A model generated the notes under the pieces. The model saw nothing but the letters and a program-made list of their open reading frames with translations, was not told the DNA's origin and ran no database searches. Source: Shinella yambaruensis (lineage in GTDB: Bacteria > Pseudomonadota > Alphaproteobacteria > Rhizobiales > Rhizobiaceae). From it: 64,000 nucleotides of DNA. A program made the position numbers and the translations under genes. Shown piece by piece: positions 9,746 through 18,087 of this stretch; the stretch's first letter is position 1; the number at the start of each line of letters is the position of its first letter. The stretch spans positions 186,001 to 250,000 of the forward strand of contig NZ_JALJCK010000005.1 of assembly GCF_022899355.1 (NCBI RefSeq), given 5' to 3'.

Positions 9746-10426
9746 TTGGATATCGTCTTCTCCGCCGCAACGGTGACCTATGCCGGGCGCGCCGCGCTAC
9801 ATCCGCTGACGCTTGCGCTGAGCGAACCGCGCATCGGCGTCGTCGGGCTCAACGGTTCGGGCAAGACCACCATGGCGCGGCTGATCAACGGCCTCGTCAA
9901 GCCGACGGGCGGCACGGTGACGGTCGACGGGCTGGACACCGTGAAGGACGAGAGCGCCGCGCGCGGAAAAACCGGGTTCATCTTCCAGAACCCGCAGCAC
10001 CAGATGATCCTGCCGATCCTTGCCGAGGACATCGCCTTCGGCCTCAAGAACCGCGGCCTCGGCAAGGCGGAGATCGCCGAACGGACGGAGGCGGTGCTTG
10101 CCCGCTTCGGCATAACCCACCTGGCGCGGCGGCGCGTGCACGAGCTTTCCGGCGGCGAGACGCAGCTCGGCGCGATCGCCAGCGTGCTCGTCACCGGCCC
10201 GGACCTCCTGATCCTCGACGAGCCGACCAACCAGCTCGACCTGAAGAACCGCGCGCTCATCGAGCGCACGGTGGCGGGCCTGCCGGAACAGGTGCTCGTC
10301 ATCACGCACGATCTCGCGTTGCTCGACGGTTTCGACCGGGTGCTGGTCTTCCACGAGGGCCGGCTTGCGGCCGACGACCGGCCGGCGGAGGCGATCCGCG
10401 CCTACCGGGAGATCGCGGCATGCTGA
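9746..10426 (+). CDS. bioM: Biotin ECF transporter ATPase BioM
   Basis: BioM is the ATPase of the BioMNY energy-coupling-factor importer that brings biotin across the inner membrane. The 226-residue protein has Walker A GLNGSGKTT near residue 34, signature LSGGETQ near 134, Walker B LLILDEPTNQLD and the switch His in VITHDL. The start is TTG 9746, giving the usual short lead into the first strand; no clear ribosome site precedes it. Its stop overlaps the bioN start (ATGCTGA). Confidence 0.93.
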   Translation: MDIVFSAATVTYAGRAALHPLTLALSEPRIGVVGLNGSGKTTMARLINGLVKPTGGTVTVDGLDTVKDESAARGKTGFIFQNPQHQMILPILAEDIAFGLKNRGLGKAEIAERTEAVLARFGITHLARRRVHELSGGETQLGAIASVLVTGPDLLILDEPTNQLDLKNRALIERTVAGLPEQVLVITHDLALLDGFDRVLVFHEGRLAADDRPAEAIRAYREIAAC

Positions 10427-11025
10427 ACGGGCTCGACATCGAGGGGAATTCGCCGCTGCACCGCATGCCCGTGCGCGGCAAGCTGATCCTGCTCTTCGCC
10501 GCCGCGATCGGGCTCTTCCTCGTTTCGGACCTGCGCATCCTCGTGCCGGCGCTCGGGCTTTCCGCCTTCCTCTACCTTTCGACCGGCATCGGCTTTCGCG
10601 AGGCCCTACGGCGCGTGCGCTTCGTGCTCTTCACGGTGCTCCTCGTCGCGGCCGCGAACTATGCGTTCCATTCGCTGCACGAGGCGCTGGTCGTCCTTTG
10701 CCGGCTGAGCGCGCTGGTCCTGCTCGCCGCCGCCGTCACCGCCACGACCTCCATCTCCGCCTTCATGGACGAGATCACCCGGCTCCTGAGGCCGCTCGAG
10801 CGCTTCGGCTTCGTGCGGGCGGCCGATGTGAGTCTGGCGGTCGGCCTCGTCATCCGCTTCGTGCCGGAAATCTTCGCGCGCTATGGCGAGATCGCGGATG
10901 CGCACCGGGCGCGCGGCCTGCCGGTCCGGCCATTGACCACCCTCGTGCCGCTCATCATCCTGACGCTGAAGGACGCCGATACGATCGCCATGGCGATTGA
11001 CGCGCGCGGCTTTCGGCGGCACTAA
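10420..11025 (+). CDS. bioN: Biotin ECF transporter T component BioN
   Basis: BioN is the transmembrane coupling subunit linking BioM to the biotin-binding BioY. The 201-residue protein has several hydrophobic helices (for example LILLFAAAIGLFLV near residue 22) and the two Ala-Arg-Gly coupling motifs of EcfT proteins, HRARGL near 165 and DARGF near 195. It starts inside the last codons of bioM, overlapping by 7 bases, which implies translational coupling. bioY follows after 36 bases. Confidence 0.93.
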   Translation: MLNGLDIEGNSPLHRMPVRGKLILLFAAAIGLFLVSDLRILVPALGLSAFLYLSTGIGFREALRRVRFVLFTVLLVAAANYAFHSLHEALVVLCRLSALVLLAAAVTATTSISAFMDEITRLLRPLERFGFVRAADVSLAVGLVIRFVPEIFARYGEIADAHRARGLPVRPLTTLVPLIILTLKDADTIAMAIDARGFRRH

Positions 11026-11061
11026 ACATTCTACCCTATTTTGTCCACCGGGGAACCCGAC

Positions 11062-11625
11062 ATGACCACCAGAGACATCGTCCTCGTCGCCCTCTTCGCC
11101 GCGATCATCGTGGTGCTGGGCCTGCTGCCGCCGCTCACGCTCGGCTTCATTCCGGTGCCGATCACCGCGCAGACGCTCGGCGTCATGCTCGCCGGCTGCA
11201 TTCTCGGCGCCAGGCGCGGCGCGGCGGCCGTGCTGCTCGTGCTGCTGCTCGTGGCGATCGGCCTGCCGGTCCTGTCTGGCGGGCGCGGCGGCCTTGCCGT
11301 CTTTGCCGGGCCGACGGCCGGCTATCTCGTCGGCTGGTTCTTCGGCGCCTATGTCTGCGGCCTGATCGCCGAGCGCTTCGTGCGGGAAGACCAGCCGGAG
11401 CTGGCGCAGTTCCTCGCCTTCCTCGCCGCCTCGGTCGCCGGCGGCATCGCGGTCGTCTACCTCTTCGGCATTCCGTGGCTCGCCTATATGAGCGGCAAGG
11501 CCTTCTTCGAGACGGCCCTCGCCTCGATGGTCTTCGTGCCCGGCGATCTCATCAAGGCGTTCGTCGCCATGCTGGCCGGCCGCGCCGTGCTCGCCGGCTA
11601 TCCGCTGCTGCCGCAGCGCGCCTGA
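11062..11625 (+). CDS. bioY: Biotin transporter substrate-binding protein BioY
   Basis: BioY is the membrane S component that captures biotin. The 187-residue protein is almost entirely hydrophobic helices. It carries the BioY pattern of PVPITAQTLGVMLAG near residue 32, LPVLSGGRGGLAVFAGPTAGYL near 70-90 and a GIPWLAYMSG loop. ATG 11062 is chosen over an upstream TTG because MTTRDIVLVALFAA is the usual N-terminus and GGGGAA lies about 8 bases before it. The acyl-CoA ligase gene begins 4 bases after its stop, so the operon probably continues. Confidence 0.95.
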   Translation: MTTRDIVLVALFAAIIVVLGLLPPLTLGFIPVPITAQTLGVMLAGCILGARRGAAAVLLVLLLVAIGLPVLSGGRGGLAVFAGPTAGYLVGWFFGAYVCGLIAERFVREDQPELAQFLAFLAASVAGGIAVVYLFGIPWLAYMSGKAFFETALASMVFVPGDLIKAFVAMLAGRAVLAGYPLLPQRA

Positions 11626-11629
11626 GCCG

Positions 11630-13117
11630 ATGCCGCTTTCCGGCGCCCTCGAACGGCACGCCGCCGAAAGCCCCGCGAACCCGGCCTTCCACCTGGAGGA
11701 CCGGGTTCTTTCCTATGGCACGCTCACGGCGACCGCCCGGCGGCTCCACGCCGCCTTCGCCGATCTCGCCCCACAGGGGCGCAGCGCCATCGGGCCGAAA
11801 GACCGGCTGGTCGCGATCATGACCGGCAACCACGCGCTCTTTCCCGCCGCCTTCGCGGCCGCGACGGCCGGCACCCATTGCGCCGCGCTGATCGATCCGC
11901 ACCTGCCGGAGGCGCAGCGCCAGCGCCTGATCGGGAAAATCGACCCCGACCTTCTTGTCACGGCCCATGGAGCGAACCTCGTCGTCGAGAGCCGGCGCGG
12001 CGATGCGCGGGACGTGATCGCCGAAAGCGCCGCGCTGGACACGCCGCCCCTGCCGGAAGGGGCGGCCGACGCTCCGTTCCTCATCGTCTTCACCTCGGGC
12101 ACGACGGCCGATCCGAAGCCGATCATCCGCGACCGGCGCTCCTGGCGGACCAGCCTTGCCACGGGCGCGCCCTTCTTCGGCATCGACCGGACGGTGAGCA
12201 CCTATGCCCCCGGCCCGCTCGCCCATGGCCTTGCGCTCTATGCGATGACCGAGACGCTGCTTGCCGGCGGTGCCTTTCATTCCGCCGCGCATTTCGATCC
12301 GGATGCGGCGCTGGCGACGATCCGGGCGAACACGATCCGCCGCCTCGTCCTGGTGCCGACCATGCTGCGCCGCCTCGCCGCGGAGCCCCCGGTGACCGGC
12401 GTCACGGCCATCACCATTGCCGGTGCGAAACTGACGGCGGCGGACCATGCGCTCTGCGCGGCGCATTTCCCCAGGGCGGCGCTGCGCGAATATTACGGCG
12501 CCTCCGAACTCGGTTTCGTCACCGTCACCGCGCCGGGCGAGGCCGCCTCCTCCACGGCGGTCGGCAGGGCCTTTCCGGGCGTCAGGATCGCCGTGCTCGA
12601 CGATGCCGGCAGGCCGCTGCCGGCGGGCGAGACGGGCACGGTCTTCGTCGAAAGCCCGCTGGTCGCGACCGGCTATCTCGGACAGGGCGACGGGGCTGGG
12701 CTTGCCCGTTCCGGCAGGCTCGCGACCGTCGGCGACCTCGGCTTTCTGGAGGCGGACGGCATGCTGCACCTGCTCGGCCGCTCCGGCGGCATGGTGCTGT
12801 CCGGCGGCAACAACATCTATCCTTCGGAGGTGGAGACGGCGTTGCGCGACACCGGCCTCGTGCGCGCCGCCCATGTCTTCGGCATCGACCATGCCGATCT
12901 CGGCAGCGAGCTCGTCGCGGTGATCGAGCCGGAACGGCCGGGCCTGACGCCCCGGGCGCTGACGGCGGCGCTCTCGGAATTCCTGCCGCGCTACAAGCAG
13001 CCGCGCCGCATCTGGCTGTGCCGCGCCATGCCGATGACATCCTCCGGCAAGGTGGCGGCGAAGACCGTGCGGCAATGGGTGGCGGAGGAAAGCGATGCGC
13101 TCGACCGTTTCCTCTGA
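11630..13117 (+). CDS. AMP-dependent acyl-CoA ligase-like enzyme
   Basis: The 495-residue protein belongs to the adenylate-forming ligases, which activate carboxylic acids to acyl-AMP and then acyl-CoA. The phosphate loop reads FTSGTTADPKP near residue 152. The motif usually written YGxTE is YYGASELG near 288. The hinge region GDLG...GRSGGMVLSGGNNIYPSEVE and the C-terminal catalytic lysine in SSGKVAAK are present. The substrate is unknown. It starts 4 bases after bioY and overlaps the thiolase by 23 bases, so a role in using or making a biotin-related acid is possible but unproven. Confidence 0.85.
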   Translation: MPLSGALERHAAESPANPAFHLEDRVLSYGTLTATARRLHAAFADLAPQGRSAIGPKDRLVAIMTGNHALFPAAFAAATAGTHCAALIDPHLPEAQRQRLIGKIDPDLLVTAHGANLVVESRRGDARDVIAESAALDTPPLPEGAADAPFLIVFTSGTTADPKPIIRDRRSWRTSLATGAPFFGIDRTVSTYAPGPLAHGLALYAMTETLLAGGAFHSAAHFDPDAALATIRANTIRRLVLVPTMLRRLAAEPPVTGVTAITIAGAKLTAADHALCAAHFPRAALREYYGASELGFVTVTAPGEAASSTAVGRAFPGVRIAVLDDAGRPLPAGETGTVFVESPLVATGYLGQGDGAGLARSGRLATVGDLGFLEADGMLHLLGRSGGMVLSGGNNIYPSEVETALRDTGLVRAAHVFGIDHADLGSELVAVIEPERPGLTPRALTAALSEFLPRYKQPRRIWLCRAMPMTSSGKVAAKTVRQWVAEESDALDRFL

Positions 13118-14270
13118 CCGCATCCCCGTCGTCGCCGCGGCCTTCCGCACGCCGGTCGGCCGCATCGGCGGCACGCTTTCGGCCATCGAGCCGGCCAGCC
13201 TCGCCGTGCCGCTCATCCGGAAAATCCTTGCCGAGACGGGACTGCCGCCCGATGCCGTCGACGACGTGATCCTCGGCAATGCCGCCAACAGCGCGGGCAA
13301 TCTGGCGCGCCTTGCCGCGCTGGAGGCGGGCCTTCCGGTTTGCGTGCCCGGCATGACTATCGACCGGCAATGCGGCTCCGGGCTGGAGGCGATCGCGCTG
13401 GCGGCGCGGCTGGTGCAGGCGGGCGCCGGGCGCTTCTACCTTGCCGGCGGCACCGAGAGCACCAGCCGCGCCCATCTGCGCTTCCGCCCGCCGTCGACGG
13501 CGGGCGGCACGCCCGAGCCGCTCCGCCGCGCCCGCATGGCACCGGATACGGTGGGCGATCCGGACATGGGCATCGCCGCCGAAAACGTCGCCGCCCATGC
13601 CGGCATCAGCCGGGAGCGGCAGGACCTTTTCGCGCTCGAAAGCCACCGCCGCGCCGTGGCGGCGCAGAAGGCCGGGCGCTTTGCCGGCGAGATCGTACCG
13701 GTCGACACGCCCGCCGGCCCCGTCTCCCGCGACGAATGCCCGCGCGAAAACACCGCACTGGAGAAACTCGCCGCGCTGAAGCCCGTCTTCCGCCCCGGCG
13801 GCACGGTGACGGCGGGCAATGCCTGCCCGGTCAACGACGGCGCCGCCGTCGTGCTCGTCACGTCGCTCGCCGAGGCGCAGAGACTGGGCCTGACCGAGCT
13901 GCTGGAAATCGTCGACAGCGCGGTCGCCGGCGTCGATCCGAACCTGCTCGGCCTCGGCCCCGTGCCGGCCATGCGGAAGCTCGCCGCGCGCCATCCCGGC
14001 CTTGACGCAGCGCGCGTTCCCTTCATCGAATTCAACGAGGCCTTCGCGTCCCAGGTGCTCGCCAGCCTCGATGCGCTCGGCATCGATCCCGCCGCCGTCA
14101 ACCGCGAGGGCGGTGCGCTGGCGCTCGGCCATCCCTATGGGGCCTCCGGCGCCATCCTCGTCACGCGGCTGTTCGCGCAGATGCGGGCAGCGGAAGCGGG
14201 CGCCGAGGCGCTTGCCATGATGGGTGTCGGCGGCGGCATGGGGATCGTGACGCTTTTCCGGAAACTGTGA
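13095..14270 (+). CDS. Thiolase-family protein lacking second catalytic Cys
   Basis: The 391-residue protein aligns along its length with acetyl-CoA acetyltransferases. The acyl-accepting Cys is present (DRQCGSG, C93), as are NEAFA (N314) and GHPYGASG (H346). The second active-site Cys, normally in CIGGGMG, is replaced: the sequence reads MMGVGGGMG with G377 at that position. Classical thiolysis or Claisen condensation needs that Cys, so the activity is doubtful or altered. ATG 13095 has a strong GGAGGAAA site 5 bases upstream, inside the ligase gene, so the two are translationally coupled. Confidence 0.88.
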   Translation: MRSTVSSDRIPVVAAAFRTPVGRIGGTLSAIEPASLAVPLIRKILAETGLPPDAVDDVILGNAANSAGNLARLAALEAGLPVCVPGMTIDRQCGSGLEAIALAARLVQAGAGRFYLAGGTESTSRAHLRFRPPSTAGGTPEPLRRARMAPDTVGDPDMGIAAENVAAHAGISRERQDLFALESHRRAVAAQKAGRFAGEIVPVDTPAGPVSRDECPRENTALEKLAALKPVFRPGGTVTAGNACPVNDGAAVVLVTSLAEAQRLGLTELLEIVDSAVAGVDPNLLGLGPVPAMRKLAARHPGLDAARVPFIEFNEAFASQVLASLDALGIDPAAVNREGGALALGHPYGASGAILVTRLFAQMRAAEAGAEALAMMGVGGGMGIVTLFRKL

Positions 14271-14280
14271 GGGAGGGACC

Positions 14281-14676
14281 ATGGGCGAGAAGATCCATGC
14301 CGGCGGCTGCCTGTGCGGCGCCATCCGTTTCGAGGCGCGGGGCGTGGCGGAAAAGCCGCATACCTGCTCCTGCCGCTTCTGCCAGCGGCATACGGGCGCG
14401 CCGACCGCCGCCTGGGTGGAGTTTCCCGCCGAGCGCCTCGCCTGGACCGGCAGCGGCGGCAGGCCTGCCACCTGGCGCTCCTCCGACTATTCCAGCCGTG
14501 CCTTCTGCCCGGCCTGCGGCAGCTCCATCGGCGCGATCGACGACGAACCGGTCGTGGCGCTGCTGATCGGCGGCTTCGACGATCCGGCCGATCCGACGCT
14601 TGCGCCGCAATATCATTCCTTCGAGGATTGCCGGCCGGGCTGGCTGCAGGTCGGGACGGCGTCAGGCGAGGAATGA
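14281..14676 (+). CDS. GFA/CENP-V family zinc protein
   Basis: The 131-residue protein has the paired zinc sites of the glutathione-dependent formaldehyde-activating (GFA) family: GGCLCGAIRF near residue 8, CSCRFCQR near 29 and FCPACGSS near 75. Members bind two zinc ions; few have a proven reaction. A good ribosome site (GGGAGG) precedes the ATG, and the gene begins 10 bases after the thiolase stop, so it probably ends the biotin-transport operon. Its last 15 bases overlap the 3' end of the convergent thioesterase gene. Confidence 0.85.
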   Translation: MGEKIHAGGCLCGAIRFEARGVAEKPHTCSCRFCQRHTGAPTAAWVEFPAERLAWTGSGGRPATWRSSDYSSRAFCPACGSSIGAIDDEPVVALLIGGFDDPADPTLAPQYHSFEDCRPGWLQVGTASGEE

Positions 14677-15063
14677 CTTCAGCCAGTCACGCACCGGCTG
14701 CGGCACGTTGACGGGCTGGCGGCTTGCCGGATCGACGGCGACCCAGACGATCTCCAGGTCGGCGACCGGCGCGCCTTCTGCGGAAATCGCGACCGCGAAG
14801 CTCAGCGAGGTCGCGCCGATGCGCGTGACGGACACCTTCAGGCGGGCAAGGTCATCGAGCTTCAGGCCGCGATGGAAGGTGCAGCCGGACTTGCGCACGA
14901 AATAGACCGGATCGGCCGCGCCGTGCGGCCGGTGCCGCCAGAGCCCGGCGACGGCCGCCTCGGCATGGGCATAATAGGCGGCATTGTGCATGTGGCCGTG
15001 CATGTCTATATCGCGGAAGGGTATCCGGACCTCGCTGAGCGTGATGTCTGCCGCCTGTTCCAC
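14662..15063 (-). CDS. Acyl-CoA thioesterase, hotdog fold
   Basis: The 133-residue protein resembles the 4-hydroxybenzoyl-CoA/YbgC thioesterase family, which hydrolyses acyl-CoA thioesters. The conserved acidic segment near the N-terminus reads FRDIDMHGHMHNAAYYAHAE, with the catalytic Asp near residue 18. There is no ATG in a suitable place. GTG 15063 is chosen because GGGG lies 6 bases upstream and gives a normal length. The 3' end overlaps the GFA gene by 15 bases, and its start is only 21 bases from the start of the divergent oxidoreductase. Confidence 0.85.
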   Translation of the reverse strand: MEQAADITLSEVRIPFRDIDMHGHMHNAAYYAHAEAAVAGLWRHRPHGAADPVYFVRKSGCTFHRGLKLDDLARLKVSVTRIGATSLSFAVAISAEGAPVADLEIVWVAVDPASRQPVNVPQPVRDWLKSFLA

Positions 15064-15069
15064 GTCCTG

Positions 15070-15077
15070 CCCCGGGG
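15070..15077. promoter_or_regulatory. Palindromic ribosome site shared by divergent genes
   Basis: CCCCGGGG is its own reverse complement. It sits 6 bases before the GTG of the thioesterase on the minus strand and 7 bases before the ATG of the oxidoreductase on the plus strand, so the same eight base pairs can provide a GGGG ribosome site in both directions. The 21 bases between the start codons are too short for two promoters, so each promoter must lie inside the opposite gene. Confidence 0.55.
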
Positions 15078-15084
15078 TAAAGCC

Positions 15085-16035
15085 ATGTTCCGTGCCGTTG
15101 TTAGAGCGTTCGGCGATCCCCGGCAAGTGATCCGCCTCGAGGAAGCCGAGCGCACCGCGCCCGGCCCCGGCGAGGTGCAAATCCGCATTCGCCGCGCGGC
15201 GATCAACCCCTCCGACCTCATCCCCGTCACCGGTGCCTATCGCAGCCGCACGGTGCTGCCCTTCGTGCCCGGCTTCGAGGGCATCGGGGAGATCGCCGCG
15301 CTCGGCGAGGGCGTCAGCGGGCTTTCCCTCGGCCAGCGCGTGCTGCCGATCGGCGCGAGCGGACTGTGGCAGTCCTTTCTTCTCCGCCCGGCCGACTGGT
15401 GCTTCGCCGTGCCGGACGACCTCTCCGACGAGGCCGCCGCCATGGCCTATGTGAACCCGCTCACCGCCTTCCGGCTGGTCGAGGCCGCCAGGACGCATTT
15501 CGGCGCGGCAGGGGGCCAGCGCGTCGGCGTCACGGCCGCGGCCTCCGCCATCGGGGGCATGCTGCTGGTGCTGCTGGCCGAGGCCGGCTTCCGGCCCGTC
15601 GCCCTCGTGCGCAGCGCGGCGAGCGCGGCGCGGCTGGCGGAGACATTTGCCGGCGAGATCGTTCCCCATGCCGCCCCGCCGCTCGACGCGGTGCTCGACG
15701 CGGTCGGCGGGGAACCCGGCAATGCGCTGTTCCGGCAGATCCGCGGCGGCGGCGCCTTCATCCAGTACGGCGCGCTGAGCGGGGCGCAGCTCGATGCCGC
15801 GCTGGTGGCGAGCCGGCGCGAGACGGTGGCCTTCTCCTTCCTCTGGCTGCGCAACTGGGTGCATTCGGCGCCGCGCGCGGCGATCGAGGCAGCCTTCGCG
15901 CGCAGCTTTGCGGGCATCCGCGCCGGCGTCCTCGGCTCGGCCGTCGACGGCGTCTTTCCCCTTTCCGACCTTCCCGCAGCCCTCGCCCGGCAGGACGATC
16001 CCGCGCGCACCGGAAAGCTGCTTCTCGCTCCCTGA
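15085..16035 (+). CDS. Quinone oxidoreductase-like zinc-free MDR enzyme
   Basis: The 316-residue protein belongs to the medium-chain dehydrogenase/reductase superfamily. It has the N-terminal GroES-like domain with INPSDL near residue 40 and PGFEGIGEI near 66, and a nucleotide-binding domain beginning [14 protein letters not shown] near 153. The cysteines and GHE motif of zinc alcohol dehydrogenases are absent, which points to the quinone reductase or trans-2-enoyl reductase branch using NADPH. The start at 15085 has GGGG 7 bases upstream. The substrate is not readable from sequence. Confidence 0.82.
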   Translation: MFRAVVRAFGDPRQVIRLEEAERTAPGPGEVQIRIRRAAINPSDLIPVTGAYRSRTVLPFVPGFEGIGEIAALGEGVSGLSLGQRVLPIGASGLWQSFLLRPADWCFAVPDDLSDEAAAMAYVNPLTAFRLVEAARTHFGAAGGQRVGVTAAASAIGGMLLVLLAEAGFRPVALVRSAASAARLAETFAGEIVPHAAPPLDAVLDAVGGEPGNALFRQIRGGGAFIQYGALSGAQLDAALVASRRETVAFSFLWLRNWVHSAPRAAIEAAFARSFAGIRAGVLGSAVDGVFPLSDLPAALARQDDPARTGKLLLAP

Positions 16036-16104
16036 CGGTTGAAAAGCCGTGGACACGGCCCATTTCCCGTGGACCTCGTGAACCGCAATGGGTAGCTTCC
16101 GGCC

Positions 16105-17031
16105 ATGACGACGTGTCTCTTCGAGAACCCGATCTTCCTCGAGCACCATACGCCGGAGGGCCACCCGGAGCGGTCGGACCGCATCCGGGCGATCAACCTC
16201 GCGCTGGAGCACGAGCGCTTTTCGCCGCTCGTTCGCGAGAAGGCGCCGCAGGCGAACGAGGACGTCGTGCTGCTCGCCCATCCCGAGCGCCACCTCACCG
16301 CCGTCATGTCCGCCATGCCGGAGGAGGACATCAACCAGGTCGAGGCCGACACCTATGCGAGCCCCGCGACGCTGCAGGCGGCGCTGACCGGCATCGGCGG
16401 CGCCATCGCCGCGATCGACGCCGTCTTCACCGGCAAGGCGGACAATGCCTTCGTCGCCGCCCGCCCGCCCGGCCACCATGCCGAGCGCGACAGGGCGATG
16501 GGCTTCTGTTTCTTCAACAATGCCGCCATCGCCGCCCGCCATGCCCAGAAGGCGCACGGCGCCGAGCGCGTCGCCATCGTCGACTGGGACGTGCACCACG
16601 GCAACGGCACGCAGGACATCTTCTACGACGACCCGTCGGTGCTGTTCTGCTCGACGCACCAGATGCCGCTCTATCCCGGCAGCGGCGCGAAGGACGAGAC
16701 GGGCGCCGGCAACATCGTCAACGCGCCGCTCTCGATGAACGACGGCAGCGACCATTTCCGCGACGCCTTCCGCTCGCGCGTCCTGCCGCGCGTCGCCGAT
16801 TTCCGGCCGGACGTGATCATCATATCCGCCGGCTTCGACGCCCATCACCGCGATCCGCTGGCGCAGATCAACCTCGTCGCCGACGACTTCGACTGGGCGA
16901 CCGCCAAGCTGATGGAGCTTTCCGAAAAATCGGCGAACAACCGGGTGGTCAGCCTGCTGGAAGGCGGCTACGACCTCACCGGCCTCGCCGAATCCGCCGC
17001 CACCCATATCCTTCGCCTGATGAGAGGCTGA
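16105..17031 (+). CDS. Histone deacetylase-family amidohydrolase
   Basis: The 308-residue protein is a zinc-dependent deacetylase of the arginase/HDAC superfamily. The motifs [20 protein letters not shown] (residues ~118-137), [12 protein letters not shown] (two zinc ligands) and SAGFDAH (third ligand) are complete, and the transition-state Tyr is in GGYD near 290. Bacterial members act on acetylated polyamines, acetoin-related proteins or other N-acetyl compounds, so histones are not implied. xseB starts 2 bases after its stop, so the two are co-transcribed. Confidence 0.9.
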   Translation: MTTCLFENPIFLEHHTPEGHPERSDRIRAINLALEHERFSPLVREKAPQANEDVVLLAHPERHLTAVMSAMPEEDINQVEADTYASPATLQAALTGIGGAIAAIDAVFTGKADNAFVAARPPGHHAERDRAMGFCFFNNAAIAARHAQKAHGAERVAIVDWDVHHGNGTQDIFYDDPSVLFCSTHQMPLYPGSGAKDETGAGNIVNAPLSMNDGSDHFRDAFRSRVLPRVADFRPDVIIISAGFDAHHRDPLAQINLVADDFDWATAKLMELSEKSANNRVVSLLEGGYDLTGLAESAATHILRLMRG

Positions 17032-17033
17032 CC

Positions 17034-17285
17034 ATGACAAACGCCGCCGCCCCTGACGTCTCCGCCCTCTCCTTCGAACAGGCCGTGGAGGAGCTGGAGA
17101 AGATCGTCGCCGCCCTCGAGCGCGGCGACGTGCCGCTCGACCGCTCCATCGAGATCTACGAGCGCGGCGAGGCGCTGAAGAAGCATTGCGAGACGCTGCT
17201 CTCGGCCGCCGAGAACCGCATCGAGAAGATCCGCCTCGACCGCGCCGGCAAGCCGCAGGGCACCGAGCCGCTCGACGGGGCATAA
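17034..17285 (+). CDS. xseB: Exodeoxyribonuclease VII small subunit
   Basis: XseB is the small subunit of exonuclease VII, which degrades single-stranded DNA together with XseA. The 83-residue protein has the family core [20 protein letters not shown] (near residues 12-31) followed by [19 protein letters not shown], a helical hairpin. Length is typical. It starts 2 bases after the HDAC-family gene. xseA is not in this window. Confidence 0.95.
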   Translation: MTNAAAPDVSALSFEQAVEELEKIVAALERGDVPLDRSIEIYERGEALKKHCETLLSAAENRIEKIRLDRAGKPQGTEPLDGA

Positions 17286-17295
17286 GCCCCCAACT

Positions 17296-17314
17296 CGACG
17301 CCCTTCTCGCGTCG
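17296..17314. terminator. Short hairpin after xseB
   Basis: CGACGC and GCGTCG form a 6-bp stem around a 7-base loop, and a run of T follows about 10 bases later (AATTTTT at 17321-17327). It could end the HDAC-xseB transcript. The gap between stem and T run makes it imperfect. Confidence 0.4.
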
Positions 17315-17330
17315 TGGTAGAATTTTTCCC

Positions 17331-17639
17331 ATGACCAGGGACGAGATCATCGCGAAGCTTCTGGAACACCGCGCCGAACTTGAGGCGGCGGGGGCGGAGC
17401 ATATCTCGCTGTTCGGCTCGGTGGCGCGCGGAACTGCCACCGCCAGCTCCGACATCGACGTTCTGGTCAAGCTTTCGGAGCCGGTCCGGCAGTCCGGCTT
17501 CGGTTACTTTGGCGCCCTTGTCGATCTCAAGGAGATGATAGAAAACCTCACCGGGCGGCCGGTGGACGTGCTTCCAGAACCGATCCAGAGAGAAAGACTC
17601 CGGCAGAATGTCGAGCGGGAGCGCGTCGTTGCCTACTGA
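17331..17639 (+). CDS. mntA: MNT-type nucleotidyltransferase antitoxin
   Basis: The 102-residue protein is a minimal nucleotidyltransferase. It carries the GSx10DxD motif in the form GSVARGTATASSDIDVLV near residues 31-48, with both metal-binding Asp present. In MntA/HepT systems this protein silences the HEPN toxin by attaching AMP to a tyrosine near its active site. The 3' end overlaps the HEPN gene by 32 bases. The assignment as antitoxin rests on this pairing. The symbol reflects family resemblance only. Confidence 0.85.
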   Translation: MTRDEIIAKLLEHRAELEAAGAEHISLFGSVARGTATASSDIDVLVKLSEPVRQSGFGYFGALVDLKEMIENLTGRPVDVLPEPIQRERLRQNVERERVVAY

Positions 17640-17982
17640 GCGGCCGAAGACCCGTCTGCAGGACATCGTCGAGAATGCGGCGAGTATCCTCACCTATACC
17701 ACCGGCATGGACCGAGAGGCTTTCGCACGCAACAATCTGGTCCGCGATGCGGTGGAACGGTGCCTGGAGCGGATATCTGAGGCGGCCAGCAAGCTCGGTG
17801 GAACCGCCGAAACACTGCTTCCAAACCATCCATGGCGGCAAATCCGCGATCTCGGCAATATCCTTCGCCACGCCTATGACAATGTCGATGAGGAAATCGT
17901 CTGGTCGATCGTGACCGAACGCCTGCCCACATTGATCATCGACGCCGAGCGTGCTGCTGCGCAGCTTCCCGACGACACCTGA
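17608..17982 (+). CDS. hepT: HepT-like HEPN protein (DUF86), putative toxin
   Basis: The 124-residue helical protein matches DUF86/HepT ribonucleases. The active site of the family is Rx4HxY. Here HAY is present (H88, Y90) but the expected Arg position is G83 (DLGNILRHAY), with an Arg at 87 beside the His. Y90 is the residue that MntA-type partners modify. The start may be ATG 17608 or TTG 17629; both lie inside mntA. The missing Arg leaves catalytic activity uncertain, though GNxLRHxY variants may form their own subgroup. Confidence 0.8.
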   Translation: MSSGSASLPTERPKTRLQDIVENAASILTYTTGMDREAFARNNLVRDAVERCLERISEAASKLGGTAETLLPNHPWRQIRDLGNILRHAYDNVDEEIVWSIVTERLPTLIIDAERAAAQLPDDT

Positions 17983-18087
17983 GAGGCAGTGGCCGAACCC
18001 GGCGACACACCGTCAACGCCCGCTGCCCTATCCATGCCCCTGCCCGCCCGCTAGCATCCGCGAACGAAGCAACGACAGGAGGGCGCA

